This document shows positions 15,133 to 23,950 of a stretch of DNA of 64,000 nucleotides, piece after piece; the stretch's first letter is position 1, and the number at the start of each line of letters is the position of its first letter. Below the pieces are notes generated by a model, which did not search any database, was not told the origin of the DNA, and saw only the letters and a program-made list of their open reading frames with translations. Source of the DNA: Paracoccus sp. TOH (GTDB taxonomy: Bacteria > Pseudomonadota > Alphaproteobacteria > Rhodobacterales > Rhodobacteraceae); the NCBI RefSeq assembly GCF_030388245.1, contig NZ_CP098360.1, positions 1,696,501 through 1,760,500 on the forward strand, read 5' to 3'. The translations under genes were made by a program, and so were the position numbers.

Positions 15133-17748
15133 ATGCAGACCATCCGCACCACCTGTCCCTATTGCGGCGTCGGCTGCGGCGTGCTGGCGACGCCCGACGG
15201 CCGGGGCGGGCTGGGCGTCGCCGGCGATCCCGGGCATCCGGCGAACCGGGGCCGGCTCTGCGTCAAGGGCGCGGCGCTGGGCGAGACCGTCGGCCATGCC
15301 GGCCGGCTGCTCGCCCCGCGCATCCATGACCGCGAGGCGGGCTGGGACGAGGCGCTGGGCCTGGTCGCGCGCCGGTTTTCCGAAACCATCGCCGAACACG
15401 GGCCGGATTCGGTCGGCTTCTACGTCTCGGGGCAGCTCTTGACCGAGGATTACTATGTCGCCAACAAGCTGATGAAGGGCTTCATCGGCTCGGGCAATAT
15501 CGACACCAATTCGCGGCTCTGCATGGCCTCGGCGGTGGCGGGGCAGCGGCGGGCCTTCGGCTCGGACACGGTGCCGGGGCTCTACGAGGATCTGGAACTG
15601 GCCGATACGGTGGTGCTGGTCGGCTCGAACCTCGCCTGGTGCCATCCGGTGCTTTACCAGCGGCTGGCGGCGGCGCGCGCGGTGCGGGGCACGCGGGTCG
15701 TGGTGGTCGATCCGCGCCGCACCGCAAGCTGCGACATCGCCGACCTGCATCTGCCGCTGGCACCGGGTTCGGATGCGGCGCTGTTCAACCTGCTTCTGGC
15801 AGAAATCGGCAGAATATCAGAGTTATGCGTTGATAATCTGGAAGGAATCGAGGATGCGATGGCCGCGGCGCGCGCCACGTCCCCCTCGGCCACCGGGCTG
15901 GCGCACAGCCAGTTGCGGCAGTTCTTCAACCTCTGGCTGCACAGTGACAAGGTGGTGACGGTCTGGTCGCAGGGCGTGAACCAGTCCGACAGCGGCACAG
16001 ACAAGGTGAACGCGATCCTGAACTGCCACCTTGCCAGCGGCCGCATCGGCCGGCCCGGCATGGGCCCGTTCAGCGTCACCGGCCAGCCCAATGCCATGGG
16101 CGGGCGCGAGGTCGGCGGGCTGGCCAACATGCTGGCCTGCCATCTGGAGATCGAGAATCCCGCGCATCGCGCGGCGGTGCGCGCTTTCTGGAACGCGCCG
16201 CGCATGGCCGAGCGGCCGGGGCTGAAGGCCGTGGACATGTTCCGCGCCGTCGAGGACGGCCGGATCAAGGCGCTGTGGATCATCTGCACCAACCCCGCCG
16301 CGACCATGCCCGAGGCCGACCGCGTCGCCCGCGCCATTGCCGGCTGCGATTTCACCGTGGTCTCGGACATCATGGCGCGGACCGACACCCTGCGGCTGGC
16401 GCATGTGGCGCTGCCGGCGACCGGCTGGGGCGAAAAGGACGGCACGGTGACGAATTCCGAACGCCGCATCAGCCGCCAGCGCCGCAGTCTTTCCCCGGTC
16501 GGGCAGGCGCGCGACGACTGGCGCATCCTGGCCGAGGTCGGGCGCCGCATGGGCTGGGCCGAGGCCTTCGCCTGGCGGCACCCGGCGCAGGTCTTTGCCG
16601 AACACGCGGCGCTTTCGGGCATCGCGGGCGGTCTGGGCAGCGATTTCGACATCTCGGCCCATGCCGGCATCACCCCGGCGGAATATGATGCGCTGGCGCC
16701 GTTCCTGTGGCCGCATTCGGCGGGCCGGCAGGGCGGGCGGTTCTTCGGCGACGGGCGGTTCCATACGCCTTCGGGGCGGGGCCGCATGGTGGCGGTCACG
16801 CCGCGCCCGCCGCAGCCGGTGGATGCGGACCATCCTTTCCGGCTGAACACCGGCCGGGTGCGCGACCATTGGCACACCATGACCCGCACCGGCCTGTCGC
16901 CGCGGCTGTCCCGGCATCTGGCCGAGCCCTTTCTGGAACTGCACCCCGACGACGCCGCCCGGCTGGGCCTGCAGCCCGCCAGCCTGGCCGAGATCGTCAG
17001 CCCGCATGGCCGCGCGGTGCTGCGGGTGCTGGTGAGCGGCCGGGTGGCGCCGGGCCATCCCTTCGCGCCGATGCACTGGACGGGCGAGACCGCGGCCTCG
17101 GGCCGGGTCGATGCGCTGGTGCCGGGTGCTGTCGATCCGGTCTCGGGCCAGCCGGCGCTGAAATCGGCGGCGGTGGCGATCCGGCCCTTTGCGGCGCGTT
17201 GGTTCGGCTTCGCCGTCTCGGCCGGCCGGATCCGGCCGGATTGCGACTATTGGGCGCGGGCCACGCTGCCAAGGGGCGAGCAGGCCGAGCTGGCCGGGCT
17301 TGCGCCGCCGCAGGACTGGACCGCGCATGCCCGCGCGCTGTTCGGCCTGCCGGACGAGCCGCTGGTGCTGCAGGACCGCGCCCGCGGGCAGGTGCGGCTG
17401 GCCTTCCTGCGCGAGGGTCGGCTGCAGGCGGCGTTGTTCGTGGCGCCCGGGCCGGTGGCCCTGTCGCGCAGCCATGTCGCGGCGCTGCTGGGCGAGGGCG
17501 CGACCCTGAGCGGGGCCGAGGCGCTGGCCGGCCGTCCCGGCGCCGACCGCCCGGACGAGGGGGCGCTGGTCTGCGCCTGTTTCGGCATCGGCGTGAACAG
17601 CATCGTGCAGGCCATTGCCAGCCGGCGCCTGACCTCGGTCGAGGCGGTGGGGCAGGCGCTGCGGGCCGGCACCAATTGCGGCTCGTGCCGCCCCGAGATC
17701 CGGGCGCTGCTGGATGCCGGCACCGCCTGCCGGATGGCGGCCGAGTAG
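15133..17748 (+). CDS. nasC: NasC, assimilatory nitrate reductase, molybdenum catalytic subunit
   Basis: An 871-residue cytoplasmic molybdoenzyme reducing nitrate to nitrite. The N-terminal [4Fe-4S] motif is TTCPYCGVGCGV with a later LCVKG. The bis-MGD core follows, including FYVSGQLLTEDYYVANKLMKG and WSQGVNQSD. A C-terminal BFD-like [2Fe-2S] domain from about residue 813 reads VCACFGIGVNSI and TNCGSCRPEI. A short AT-richer patch at about 15795-15855 coincides with a divergent, shortened segment. In P. denitrificans nasH lies just before nasC; here it is absent. Confidence 0.95.
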   Translation: MQTIRTTCPYCGVGCGVLATPDGRGGLGVAGDPGHPANRGRLCVKGAALGETVGHAGRLLAPRIHDREAGWDEALGLVARRFSETIAEHGPDSVGFYVSGQLLTEDYYVANKLMKGFIGSGNIDTNSRLCMASAVAGQRRAFGSDTVPGLYEDLELADTVVLVGSNLAWCHPVLYQRLAAARAVRGTRVVVVDPRRTASCDIADLHLPLAPGSDAALFNLLLAEIGRISELCVDNLEGIEDAMAAARATSPSATGLAHSQLRQFFNLWLHSDKVVTVWSQGVNQSDSGTDKVNAILNCHLASGRIGRPGMGPFSVTGQPNAMGGREVGGLANMLACHLEIENPAHRAAVRAFWNAPRMAERPGLKAVDMFRAVEDGRIKALWIICTNPAATMPEADRVARAIAGCDFTVVSDIMARTDTLRLAHVALPATGWGEKDGTVTNSERRISRQRRSLSPVGQARDDWRILAEVGRRMGWAEAFAWRHPAQVFAEHAALSGIAGGLGSDFDISAHAGITPAEYDALAPFLWPHSAGRQGGRFFGDGRFHTPSGRGRMVAVTPRPPQPVDADHPFRLNTGRVRDHWHTMTRTGLSPRLSRHLAEPFLELHPDDAARLGLQPASLAEIVSPHGRAVLRVLVSGRVAPGHPFAPMHWTGETAASGRVDALVPGAVDPVSGQPALKSAAVAIRPFAARWFGFAVSAGRIRPDCDYWARATLPRGEQAELAGLAPPQDWTAHARALFGLPDEPLVLQDRARGQVRLAFLREGRLQAALFVAPGPVALSRSHVAALLGEGATLSGAEALAGRPGADRPDEGALVCACFGIGVNSIVQAIASRRLTSVEAVGQALRAGTNCGSCRPEIRALLDAGTACRMAAE

Positions 17749-17753
17749 GGGCG

Positions 17754-17797
17754 CTGTCACGAAGATACCACGAGGCTGCCACGAAAGCGTTACCCGG
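17754..17797 (+). promoter_or_regulatory. Pho box: four 11-bp PhoB half-site repeats
   Basis: Four direct repeats with an exact 11-base period: CTGTCACGAAG (17754), ATACCACGAGG (17765), CTGCCACGAAA (17776), GCGTTACCCGG (17787). The first and third fit the PhoB half-site CTGTCAY well; the second and fourth are weaker. They begin 5 bases after the nasC stop and about 60 bases before phoA, so phoA is very likely induced by phosphate starvation. Confidence 0.85.
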
Positions 17798-17856
17798 CCG
17801 GCTTAGGCGGGGCCTCGCGCCGACCGGCGCAAGGACCGAAAACCCCCGGGGGACCC

Positions 17857-19368
17857 ATGAAATACCAACTCCGCTCGCTGATGGCAGGCGCGTCGCTTCT
17901 GGTGCTGGCCTCGAACGCCGTCGCGCAGGACAATGTGCTGCAGGCCGAGGATTCCTATTTCACCGCGGCCAAGGCCGAGCTTGCCCGGAAGATCGCCGAC
18001 CAGCCGAATGTCGGCCGGGCCAGGAACGTCGTGCTGTTCGTCGTGGACGGGCTGTCGGTGCCGACCATCACCGCCGCGCGCATCCACGAGGGCCAGAGCC
18101 GCGGCGTGGACGGGGAATCGAACGTGCTGTCGTTCGAGGAACTGCTGCCCTACACGGCGCTGTCCAAGACCTATACCCATGACAGCCAGGTGGCCGATTC
18201 GGCCCCGACCGCGACGGCCATCGTCTCGGGGGTGAAGTCCTTGAACGGCACCGTCGGCGTGACGCAGCAGGCCAAGGTCGAGGATTGCGCCAGCCAGAAG
18301 GGTGCCGAGGTCACGACGCTGTTCGAGCTGGCCGAGACCGCGGGCCTTTCGACCGGCATCATCTCGACCGCGCGCATCACCCATGCGACGCCCGCCGCCA
18401 CCTATGCCAAGGTCACCGGCCGCGACTGGGAAGCCGACAAGGACCTGCCCGAGGAAGCGGTGCAGAACGGCTGCAAGGACATCGCCGCGCAGCTGGTCGA
18501 CTGGCCGGCCGGCGACGGGTTCGAGGTCGTCCTGGGCGGCGGCCGCGGCAATTTCATGCTGGCCAGCCAGCAGGATCCCGAGGACGAGACCAAGACCGGC
18601 GCGCGCAAGGACCGCGACCTGATCGCCGAGTGGAAGGCGCGCCACAATGACGGCGCCTATGTCTGGAACAAGCAGGAATTCGACGCGGTCGATCCGGCCG
18701 GCACCGGCAAGCTGCTGGGTCTGTTCAACGCCAGCCACATGCAATACGAGGCGGATCGCGAGAAGGATGCCGCCGGCGAACCCTCGCTGGCCGAGATGTC
18801 GGTCAAGGCCATCGACATGCTGTCCCGCAACGAGAACGGCTATGTGCTGATGATCGAGGGCGGCCGCGTCGACCACGCCCACCATGCCGGCAATGCCGCC
18901 CGGGCGCTGACCGATACGGTGGCGGTGGCCGAGGCGGTGAAGGCGGTCTATGACAAGGTCGATCCGGCCGAGACGCTGATCATCCTGACCGCCGACCACA
19001 GCCATGTCTTCTCGATCGCCGGCTATCCGGCGCGCAACAACCCGATCCTGGGCATCGCGGGGCAGGGCGACGACGGCAAGCCCTATACCACGCTGGGCTA
19101 TCTGAACGGCCCCGGCGCCCGCCTGGACGAGCCGCGCGCCGACCTGACCGGGATCGACACCACCGATATCGACTTCCTGCAACAGGCGCTGGTGCCGCTG
19201 GGCGAAAGCGAGACCCATGCCGGCGACGACGTGGCGATCTTCGCGCAGGGGCCCTGGGCGCATCTGTTCCACGGCGTCGTCGAGCAGAACCTGATCTATC
19301 ACGTCATGGAACATGCGACCGGTCTGGCCAGCCGGGCGGCGCTGGCCACCAGCCAGGCCGCGAAGTGA
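17857..19368 (+). CDS. phoA: Alkaline phosphatase, PhoA family
   Basis: A 503-residue periplasmic phosphomonoesterase with a Sec signal peptide (residues 1-23, cleaved after ASNAVA). RNVVLFVVDGLSVPT carries a metal-binding Asp, VADSAPTATAI (near residue 113) holds the nucleophilic Ser, and later ligands lie in MIEGGRVDHAHHAG and LTADHSH. It releases phosphate from organic esters. The ATG follows GGGGGACCC. It has its own Pho box and a strong 3' hairpin, so it is a single-gene unit although it directly follows nasC. Confidence 0.95.
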   Translation: MKYQLRSLMAGASLLVLASNAVAQDNVLQAEDSYFTAAKAELARKIADQPNVGRARNVVLFVVDGLSVPTITAARIHEGQSRGVDGESNVLSFEELLPYTALSKTYTHDSQVADSAPTATAIVSGVKSLNGTVGVTQQAKVEDCASQKGAEVTTLFELAETAGLSTGIISTARITHATPAATYAKVTGRDWEADKDLPEEAVQNGCKDIAAQLVDWPAGDGFEVVLGGGRGNFMLASQQDPEDETKTGARKDRDLIAEWKARHNDGAYVWNKQEFDAVDPAGTGKLLGLFNASHMQYEADREKDAAGEPSLAEMSVKAIDMLSRNENGYVLMIEGGRVDHAHHAGNAARALTDTVAVAEAVKAVYDKVDPAETLIILTADHSHVFSIAGYPARNNPILGIAGQGDDGKPYTTLGYLNGPGARLDEPRADLTGIDTTDIDFLQQALVPLGESETHAGDDVAIFAQGPWAHLFHGVVEQNLIYHVMEHATGLASRAALATSQAAK

Positions 19369-19376
19369 CACGACAC

Positions 19377-19404
19377 ATGCGCCGCCGGCTGCCCGGCGGC
19401 GCAT
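19377..19404 (+). terminator. 12-bp perfect hairpin after phoA
   Basis: ATGCGCCGCCGG (19377-19388) and its exact complement (19393-19404) enclose the tetraloop CTGC. No T-run follows (CCCTTC), but stem strength and position just after the phoA stop suggest a terminator or 3'-end stabiliser. Confidence 0.55.
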
Positions 19405-19424
19405 CCCTTCGACCGGATGATGCC

Positions 19425-19850
19425 ATGAACCGCCGCGCCCTGCTGACCGCCCCGCTGCTGCTGCCGCTTCTGCCGCGCGGCGCGCTGGCCGCGCCCGAGG
19501 CGCTGAAGTTCCGCGACCTTTACGTCCGCGGCCGCCAGCTGACGCCGCGCGCCGCCGCGCTGGCCGGGCAGCAGGTCACCATGATCGGCTATATGGCGCC
19601 GCCGCTGAAGCCCGAGATCGCCTTCTTCGTGCTGACCAAGCTGCCCATGTCCACCTGCCCGTTCTGCGAGACCGAGGCGCAATGGCCCGACGACATCGTG
19701 CTGGCGCTGACCGACCATCCGGTGCGCCCGGTGCGCTATACCGATCTGATCCGGGCGACGGGCATCTTCGAGACCGGCTTCCAGACCGATCCCGAAACCG
19801 GCTTCATCAGCTTCGTGCGCCTGCGCGGCACCCGCTACGAGAAGCTGTGA
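19425..19850 (+). CDS. DUF3299-like exported protein
   Basis: A 141-residue protein with a Sec signal peptide (RRALLTAPLLLPLLPRGALAA). The mature part reads LKFRDLYVRGRQLTPRAAALAGQQV and then STCPFCETEAQWPDD, whose CxxC could bind metal or thiols. This resembles DUF3299. In Pseudomonas, DUF3299 genes sit beside an ABC transporter pair of the zinc-responsive PA4063-PA4066 type. The stop overlaps the ATP-binding gene by one base (TGATG), so it begins the ABC operon. Function unknown; a periplasmic partner of the transporter is an inference. Confidence 0.75.
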   Translation: MNRRALLTAPLLLPLLPRGALAAPEALKFRDLYVRGRQLTPRAAALAGQQVTMIGYMAPPLKPEIAFFVLTKLPMSTCPFCETEAQWPDDIVLALTDHPVRPVRYTDLIRATGIFETGFQTDPETGFISFVRLRGTRYEKL

Positions 19851-20503
19851 TGGCGCGGCTTTCGGTGCGCGGCCTGCGTCATGCCTTCCATGCCCAGCCG
19901 GTGGTGGCATTGCCGATGCTGGAGCTGGAGCCGGGCCTGACGGTGCTGACCGGTCCCTCCGGTTCCGGCAAGACCACGCTGCTTTACCTGCTTTCCGGGC
20001 TGATCCGGCCGCAGGCGGGGGCGGTGGTCTGGGCCGGCGTGGACCTGGCGCGGCTGCCCGAGCGCGGCCGCGACCGCTGGCGGCGCGCCCATGCCGGCTT
20101 CGTCTTCCAGGATGTCCACCTGCTGCCCGAGCTTTCGCCCCTGCAGAACGTGCTGATGCCGGCGCGCTTCGCCGCCTTCTCGGCACGGCGCCATGCCGGG
20201 CGGGCGGCCGGACTGCTGCGCCGCTTCGGCGTGCCCGACCGCCGGTGCGCCGCCCTGCTGTCGCGGGGCGAACAGCAGCGCGCCGCCCTGGCCCGAGCCC
20301 TGCTGATGGATCCGGCCGCCCTGTTCGCGGATGAGCCGACGGCCAGCCTGGATGCCGCGGCCGGGCGGGTGGTGGCCGAGGCGCTGCAGACGCTGGCGGC
20401 CGAGGGGCGCTGCGTCATTGCCGCCAGCCACGATCCCGACCTGATCGCGCTGGCCGGGCGCCGCCTGCATCTGGAACATGGCCGGATCGAGGTTTTCGCA
20501 TGA
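19850..20503 (+). CDS. ABC transporter ATP-binding protein, MacB/LolD type
   Basis: A 217-residue ATPase. Walker A is GPSGSGKTT (residues 34-42), the signature loop is LSRGEQQRAALARAL (near residue 137; LSRGE instead of the usual LSGGQ), and Walker B with catalytic Glu is AALFADEPTASLD. It is cytoplasmic and energises the permease encoded next, whose start overlaps its stop (ATGA). The neighbours suggest a role in envelope metal handling. Confidence 0.92.
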   Translation: MARLSVRGLRHAFHAQPVVALPMLELEPGLTVLTGPSGSGKTTLLYLLSGLIRPQAGAVVWAGVDLARLPERGRDRWRRAHAGFVFQDVHLLPELSPLQNVLMPARFAAFSARRHAGRAAGLLRRFGVPDRRCAALLSRGEQQRAALARALLMDPAALFADEPTASLDAAAGRVVAEALQTLAAEGRCVIAASHDPDLIALAGRRLHLEHGRIEVFA

Positions 20504-21765
20504 ACCCCGTCCCCTTCGTCCGGGCGCTGCTGGCCCGCAACCCGCGCACCGTCTGGCTGTTTGCAGTGCTGGTGGCGCTGGCCGCCGCCCTGGGCATCGC
20601 CATCAGCGCGCAGGAGCGGGCGCTGCGCCAGGGCTCGGCCCGCGCCGCCGACCGCTTCGACCTGATCGTGGCGGCGCCGGGCAGCCAGACCGACCTGCTG
20701 ATGTCGGCCGTGTTCCTGCGCCCGGCCCAGGTCGAGCTGCTGCCCGGTCCGCTGGCGCATCGGGTGCTGAGCGATGCGGACGCGGAATTCGCCGCGCCGC
20801 TGGCCTTTGGCGACAGCCATGGCGACAGCCCGGTGATCGGCACCACCGCGGCGTTCGTCGCCCATCTGAGCGGCGGCCTGGCCGAGGGCCGCGGCTTCAC
20901 GCGCCTGAACGAGGCGGTCATCGGCGCGCTGGTCGAGGGCGAGATCGGCGCGGCCCTTGCGATCCGCCACGGCCATGCCGACGCGGTGGCGGCCGGGCTT
21001 GACGCCGACCGCGCGGCCGAGGCGTCCGACCACGATCGCGACCACGGCCATGCCGGACAGGACGGCCATCACCACGAGGAGGTGGTGATCACTGGCCGGA
21101 TGCGCCCGACCGGCACGCCCTGGGATCGCGCCGTGGTGGTGCCGGTGGAATATATCTGGTCGGCGCATGTCATGGGCACCGGCCATCCGCCGGGGACCGA
21201 GCGCATCGGCCCGCCCTGGCAGGCCGAGCTGATGCCGGGCCTGCCGGCCATCGTGATGAAGCCCGCCAGCGTCGCCGATGCCTACGGGTTGCGGGCGCGC
21301 TACCGGAGCGAGGCCTCGACCGCCTTCTTCCCGGCCGAGACGCTGGTCGAACTTTACGCGGTGATGGGCGATGCGACCCGGGTCATGCTGGGCCTGACCC
21401 TGGCGGCGCAGGTGCTGATCGTGGCCGCGATCCTGGCCGGCATTCTGGCGGTCTTGGACCTGCAGCGGCGCAGCTTTGCGGTGCTGCGGGCGTTGGGGGC
21501 GCCGCGGCGCTATGTCTTCCTGTCGGTCTGGCTTTACGTCGCGGTCATGGTGCTGGGGGGCGCGCTGGCCGGGCTGCCGCTGGGCTGGGCGGCCTCGCAG
21601 CTGGTCTCGGCGCTGATCTCGCGCGAGACGGGGGTGGCCTTCGCCGCCACCCTCGGCGGGTCCGAACTGGCCATGGCGGGCCTGCTGATCCTGGCCGGCT
21701 TCCTGCTGGCGCTGCTGCCGGCCTGGCGGGTCTATCGCCAGCCGCTGGTCGAGGGGCTGCGCTGA
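20500..21765 (+). CDS. ABC transporter permease, FtsX/MacB-like, with His-rich loop
   Basis: A 421-residue membrane protein with one N-terminal membrane segment (LFAVLVALAAALGIAIS), a large periplasmic region, and three C-terminal segments (residues about 290-420) as in MacB/FtsX permeases. The periplasmic part has a His-rich loop at about residues 176-194 (DHDRDHGHAGQDGHHHEE), a likely metal-binding site. FtsX-type permeases usually move lipids or peptides or do mechanical work, so direct metal transport is not implied. The pair resembles PA4064-PA4065 of Pseudomonas, which responds to zinc. Confidence 0.88.
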   Translation: MNPVPFVRALLARNPRTVWLFAVLVALAAALGIAISAQERALRQGSARAADRFDLIVAAPGSQTDLLMSAVFLRPAQVELLPGPLAHRVLSDADAEFAAPLAFGDSHGDSPVIGTTAAFVAHLSGGLAEGRGFTRLNEAVIGALVEGEIGAALAIRHGHADAVAAGLDADRAAEASDHDRDHGHAGQDGHHHEEVVITGRMRPTGTPWDRAVVVPVEYIWSAHVMGTGHPPGTERIGPPWQAELMPGLPAIVMKPASVADAYGLRARYRSEASTAFFPAETLVELYAVMGDATRVMLGLTLAAQVLIVAAILAGILAVLDLQRRSFAVLRALGAPRRYVFLSVWLYVAVMVLGGALAGLPLGWAASQLVSALISRETGVAFAATLGGSELAMAGLLILAGFLLALLPAWRVYRQPLVEGLR

Positions 21766-21868
21766 ACGCCCGGGCCGGCGCGGTCGAAAGCCGGGCTGCG
21801 GCACATTGTCCCTTTCCCTGCGCGCGGATTTCTGCCACCCCTGCGGCCGGAATCTCGCGGATGAAGGC

Positions 21869-22276
21869 ATGGGCGCGCTGGCCGGACGAAAGCAGGGAAC
21901 GGGAAGGGGCCGCCGGCTGATCGGCTGGCTGGCCGTGCTGCCGTTCCTGCTGCTGTCGCTGATCGTGCCGGGCACCATGCTGGAGCGGGACGCCCGTGGC
22001 GGCGTCACCGTGGTGCTTTGCGCCGGCGACGATCTGGTCGAGATGGTCATGGCCGCCGATGGCAGCCTGTCCCCGGCCGGCAAGGCCCCGCATGGCGACC
22101 ATCGGCCCTGCGACTGGGCGCCGCATGGCCAGCCGCTGCTGGGGGCCGACATCGCCGCGGCGCCGGCACCGCTGCTGCAGGCGCTGCATCTGGCGCGGGT
22201 GCTGGACCTGCCCGACCCTCTGTATCGCGCCGAGATGCTGGCGCCCTCGGCGCGGGGACCGCCGCGGCTCGCCTGA
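21869..22276 (+). CDS. DUF2946-like membrane-anchored protein
   Basis: A 135-residue protein with one hydrophobic segment (LIGWLAVLPFLLLSLIVPGTM) and a small external domain containing VVLCAGDDLVEMVMAADG, a later HGDHRPCDW and the terminal ARGPPRLA. The spaced Cys and His residues and the PP-rich end resemble DUF2946, a family often beside copper-uptake genes. Start: the ATG at 21869 is preceded closely by GAAGG; a TTG at 21806 would add 21 residues with no family support. Confidence 0.6.
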   Translation: MGALAGRKQGTGRGRRLIGWLAVLPFLLLSLIVPGTMLERDARGGVTVVLCAGDDLVEMVMAADGSLSPAGKAPHGDHRPCDWAPHGQPLLGADIAAAPAPLLQALHLARVLDLPDPLYRAEMLAPSARGPPRLA

Positions 22277-22342
22277 CCCGAGCTTTCCGATCCGCGCGGC
22301 CATGGGCCGGCGGTTCACGCCCCTATTCAGACGAGAACGATC

Positions 22343-23338
22343 ATGAAGAACCCTGTTTTTGGCGCGCTTTGCGCCTCGGCGCTGGCGCTGGCCGCCGCGC
22401 CGGCCCTTGCCCATGCCACGCTGGAACAGTCCGAGGCGCCCGCCGGCGCCGCCTATCGCGCGGTGATCCGCATCGGCCATGGCTGCGACGGCCAGGCGAC
22501 CCAGACCCTGCGCGTGCAGTTGCCCGAGGGCTTCTACAACGCCAAGCCCATGCCCAAGGCCGGCTGGACGCTGGAAACGGTGAAGGGCCCCTATGCCCAG
22601 CCCTTCGACAATCACGGCACCCCGATGACCGAGGGCACGCGCGAGGTGGTCTGGTCCGGCGGCGATCTGCAGGACGATTGGTATGACGAATTCGTCATCC
22701 GCGGCACGGTCGGCGCCGATGTGACGCCGGGCACGGTGCTGTATTTCTCGACCGTGCAGGAATGCGCGGATGGCAAGGAGGAATGGATCGACGTCACCGG
22801 CAGCAAGGAAGCCCAGAATCCCGCGCCGGGCGTGACCGTCGTCGCGGGCAAGGCCGGGCATGGCCACGGCCACGGCCATGGCGCCGCCGCCGCCGCTGCC
22901 CCGGCCGCGCAGGCCGCGCCGATCACGCTGGGCGATCTGACGCTCAGCGGGCCCTTCACCCGCGCCACGCCGCCCGGTGCGCCGGTGGCGGGCGGTTTCT
23001 TGACCGTCGCCAATGCCGGTGCGGATGACCGGCTGGTCGCGGCCCGCGTCGATTTCGCCGGCCGGGCCGAGATCCACGAGATGGCGATGGAGGGCGATGT
23101 CATGAAGATGCGCCAACTGTCCGACGGGCTGGCGATCCCGGCCGGGGCGACGGTTGAACTGAAGCCCGGTGGCTATCACCTGATGTTCATGGATCTGAAA
23201 CAGCCGCTGGTCGAGGGCGAGACGGTCAAGGTCACGCTGCAATTCGAGAAGGCGGGCGAAGTCGAGGTGCCGATGACGGTCGGGCCGATGAATGCCGGCA
23301 AGCGCGGCGGAAAGGATGGTGGACATGGCGGACATTAA
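22343..23338 (+). CDS. Copper chaperone fusion: YcnI domain plus PCu(A)C domain
   Basis: A 331-residue periplasmic protein. The signal peptide ends at Ala23, leaving His24 as the first mature residue (HATLEQSEAPAG), the copper ligand of YcnI (DUF1775). After a His-Gly linker near residue 171 (AGHGHGHGHGA) comes a PCu(A)C domain with IHEMAMEGDVMKMR and YHLMFMD, matching the H-M-x10-M-x21-H-x-M copper site. It should deliver copper to cytochrome oxidase together with SCO1, whose gene overlaps its 3' end. The two domains are usually separate genes. Confidence 0.9.
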   Translation: MKNPVFGALCASALALAAAPALAHATLEQSEAPAGAAYRAVIRIGHGCDGQATQTLRVQLPEGFYNAKPMPKAGWTLETVKGPYAQPFDNHGTPMTEGTREVVWSGGDLQDDWYDEFVIRGTVGADVTPGTVLYFSTVQECADGKEEWIDVTGSKEAQNPAPGVTVVAGKAGHGHGHGHGAAAAAAPAAQAAPITLGDLTLSGPFTRATPPGAPVAGGFLTVANAGADDRLVAARVDFAGRAEIHEMAMEGDVMKMRQLSDGLAIPAGATVELKPGGYHLMFMDLKQPLVEGETVKVTLQFEKAGEVEVPMTVGPMNAGKRGGKDGGHGGH

Positions 23339-23945
23339 GCAGGGCTCGCCGCTGCGCCCTCTGCGCTATGCGCTCTGGGCGTTGGTCGTGGTCGCGCTGG
23401 CGGTGGTCGGCTGGATGAAGTTCGGCGCCCCGCGCCTGGCCGAGGTCGCCGATGCCGGCACCGCCTCGCTGGGCCGCGGCGATTACCGGCTGGTCGCCAC
23501 CGACGGCACCGAGTTCACCCAAGCGACGCTGAAGGGCCAGCCCTCGGCGGTGTTCTTCGGCTTCACCCATTGCCCCGATGTCTGCCCGACCACGCTGGGC
23601 GACATCGCCGGCTGGCAAGAGGAGCTGGGCGCGGATGCCGGCAAGCTGCGGGTGTTCTTCGTCACCGTCGACCCCGAGCGCGACACGGTCGATGCGCTGC
23701 GCGATTACGTGTCCTGGGTGCCGGGGGTGGTCGGCGTCTCGGGCGCGCCCGAAGAGGTCGCCAAGGCGGTGAAGGCCTTCCGCATCTATGCCCGCAAGGT
23801 GCCGCAAGAGGGCGGCGAATACAGCATGGACCATTCCTCGACCATGCTGCTGTTCGACGGGAACGGCGAATATGCCGGGCTGATCGGCTACCAGGAAGAC
23901 CCCGAGCGTGCCATGGCCAGCCTGCGGCGGCTGCTCGAAAGCTGA
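23325..23945 (+). CDS. SCO1/SenC-type copper chaperone for cytochrome c oxidase
   Basis: A 206-residue membrane-anchored thioredoxin-fold protein. One N-terminal membrane segment (LRYALWALVVVALAVVGW) leads to a periplasmic domain with FTHCPDVCPTTLG (CxxxC near residues 83-87) and the copper-binding His in YSMDHSSTMLLF. It helps load the CuA site. The start at 23325 follows GGTGGA; ATGs at 23316 and 23292 are in frame alternatives. It overlaps the YcnI-PCuAC gene by 14 bases. Confidence 0.92.
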   Translation: MADIKQGSPLRPLRYALWALVVVALAVVGWMKFGAPRLAEVADAGTASLGRGDYRLVATDGTEFTQATLKGQPSAVFFGFTHCPDVCPTTLGDIAGWQEELGADAGKLRVFFVTVDPERDTVDALRDYVSWVPGVVGVSGAPEEVAKAVKAFRIYARKVPQEGGEYSMDHSSTMLLFDGNGEYAGLIGYQEDPERAMASLRRLLES

Positions 23946-23950
23946 ACCCG

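Noticed and set aside
19300..19424. Zur-type operator before the metal cassette
   Set aside because: No AT-rich palindrome of the Zur kind was found; the only structure is the phoA 3' hairpin.
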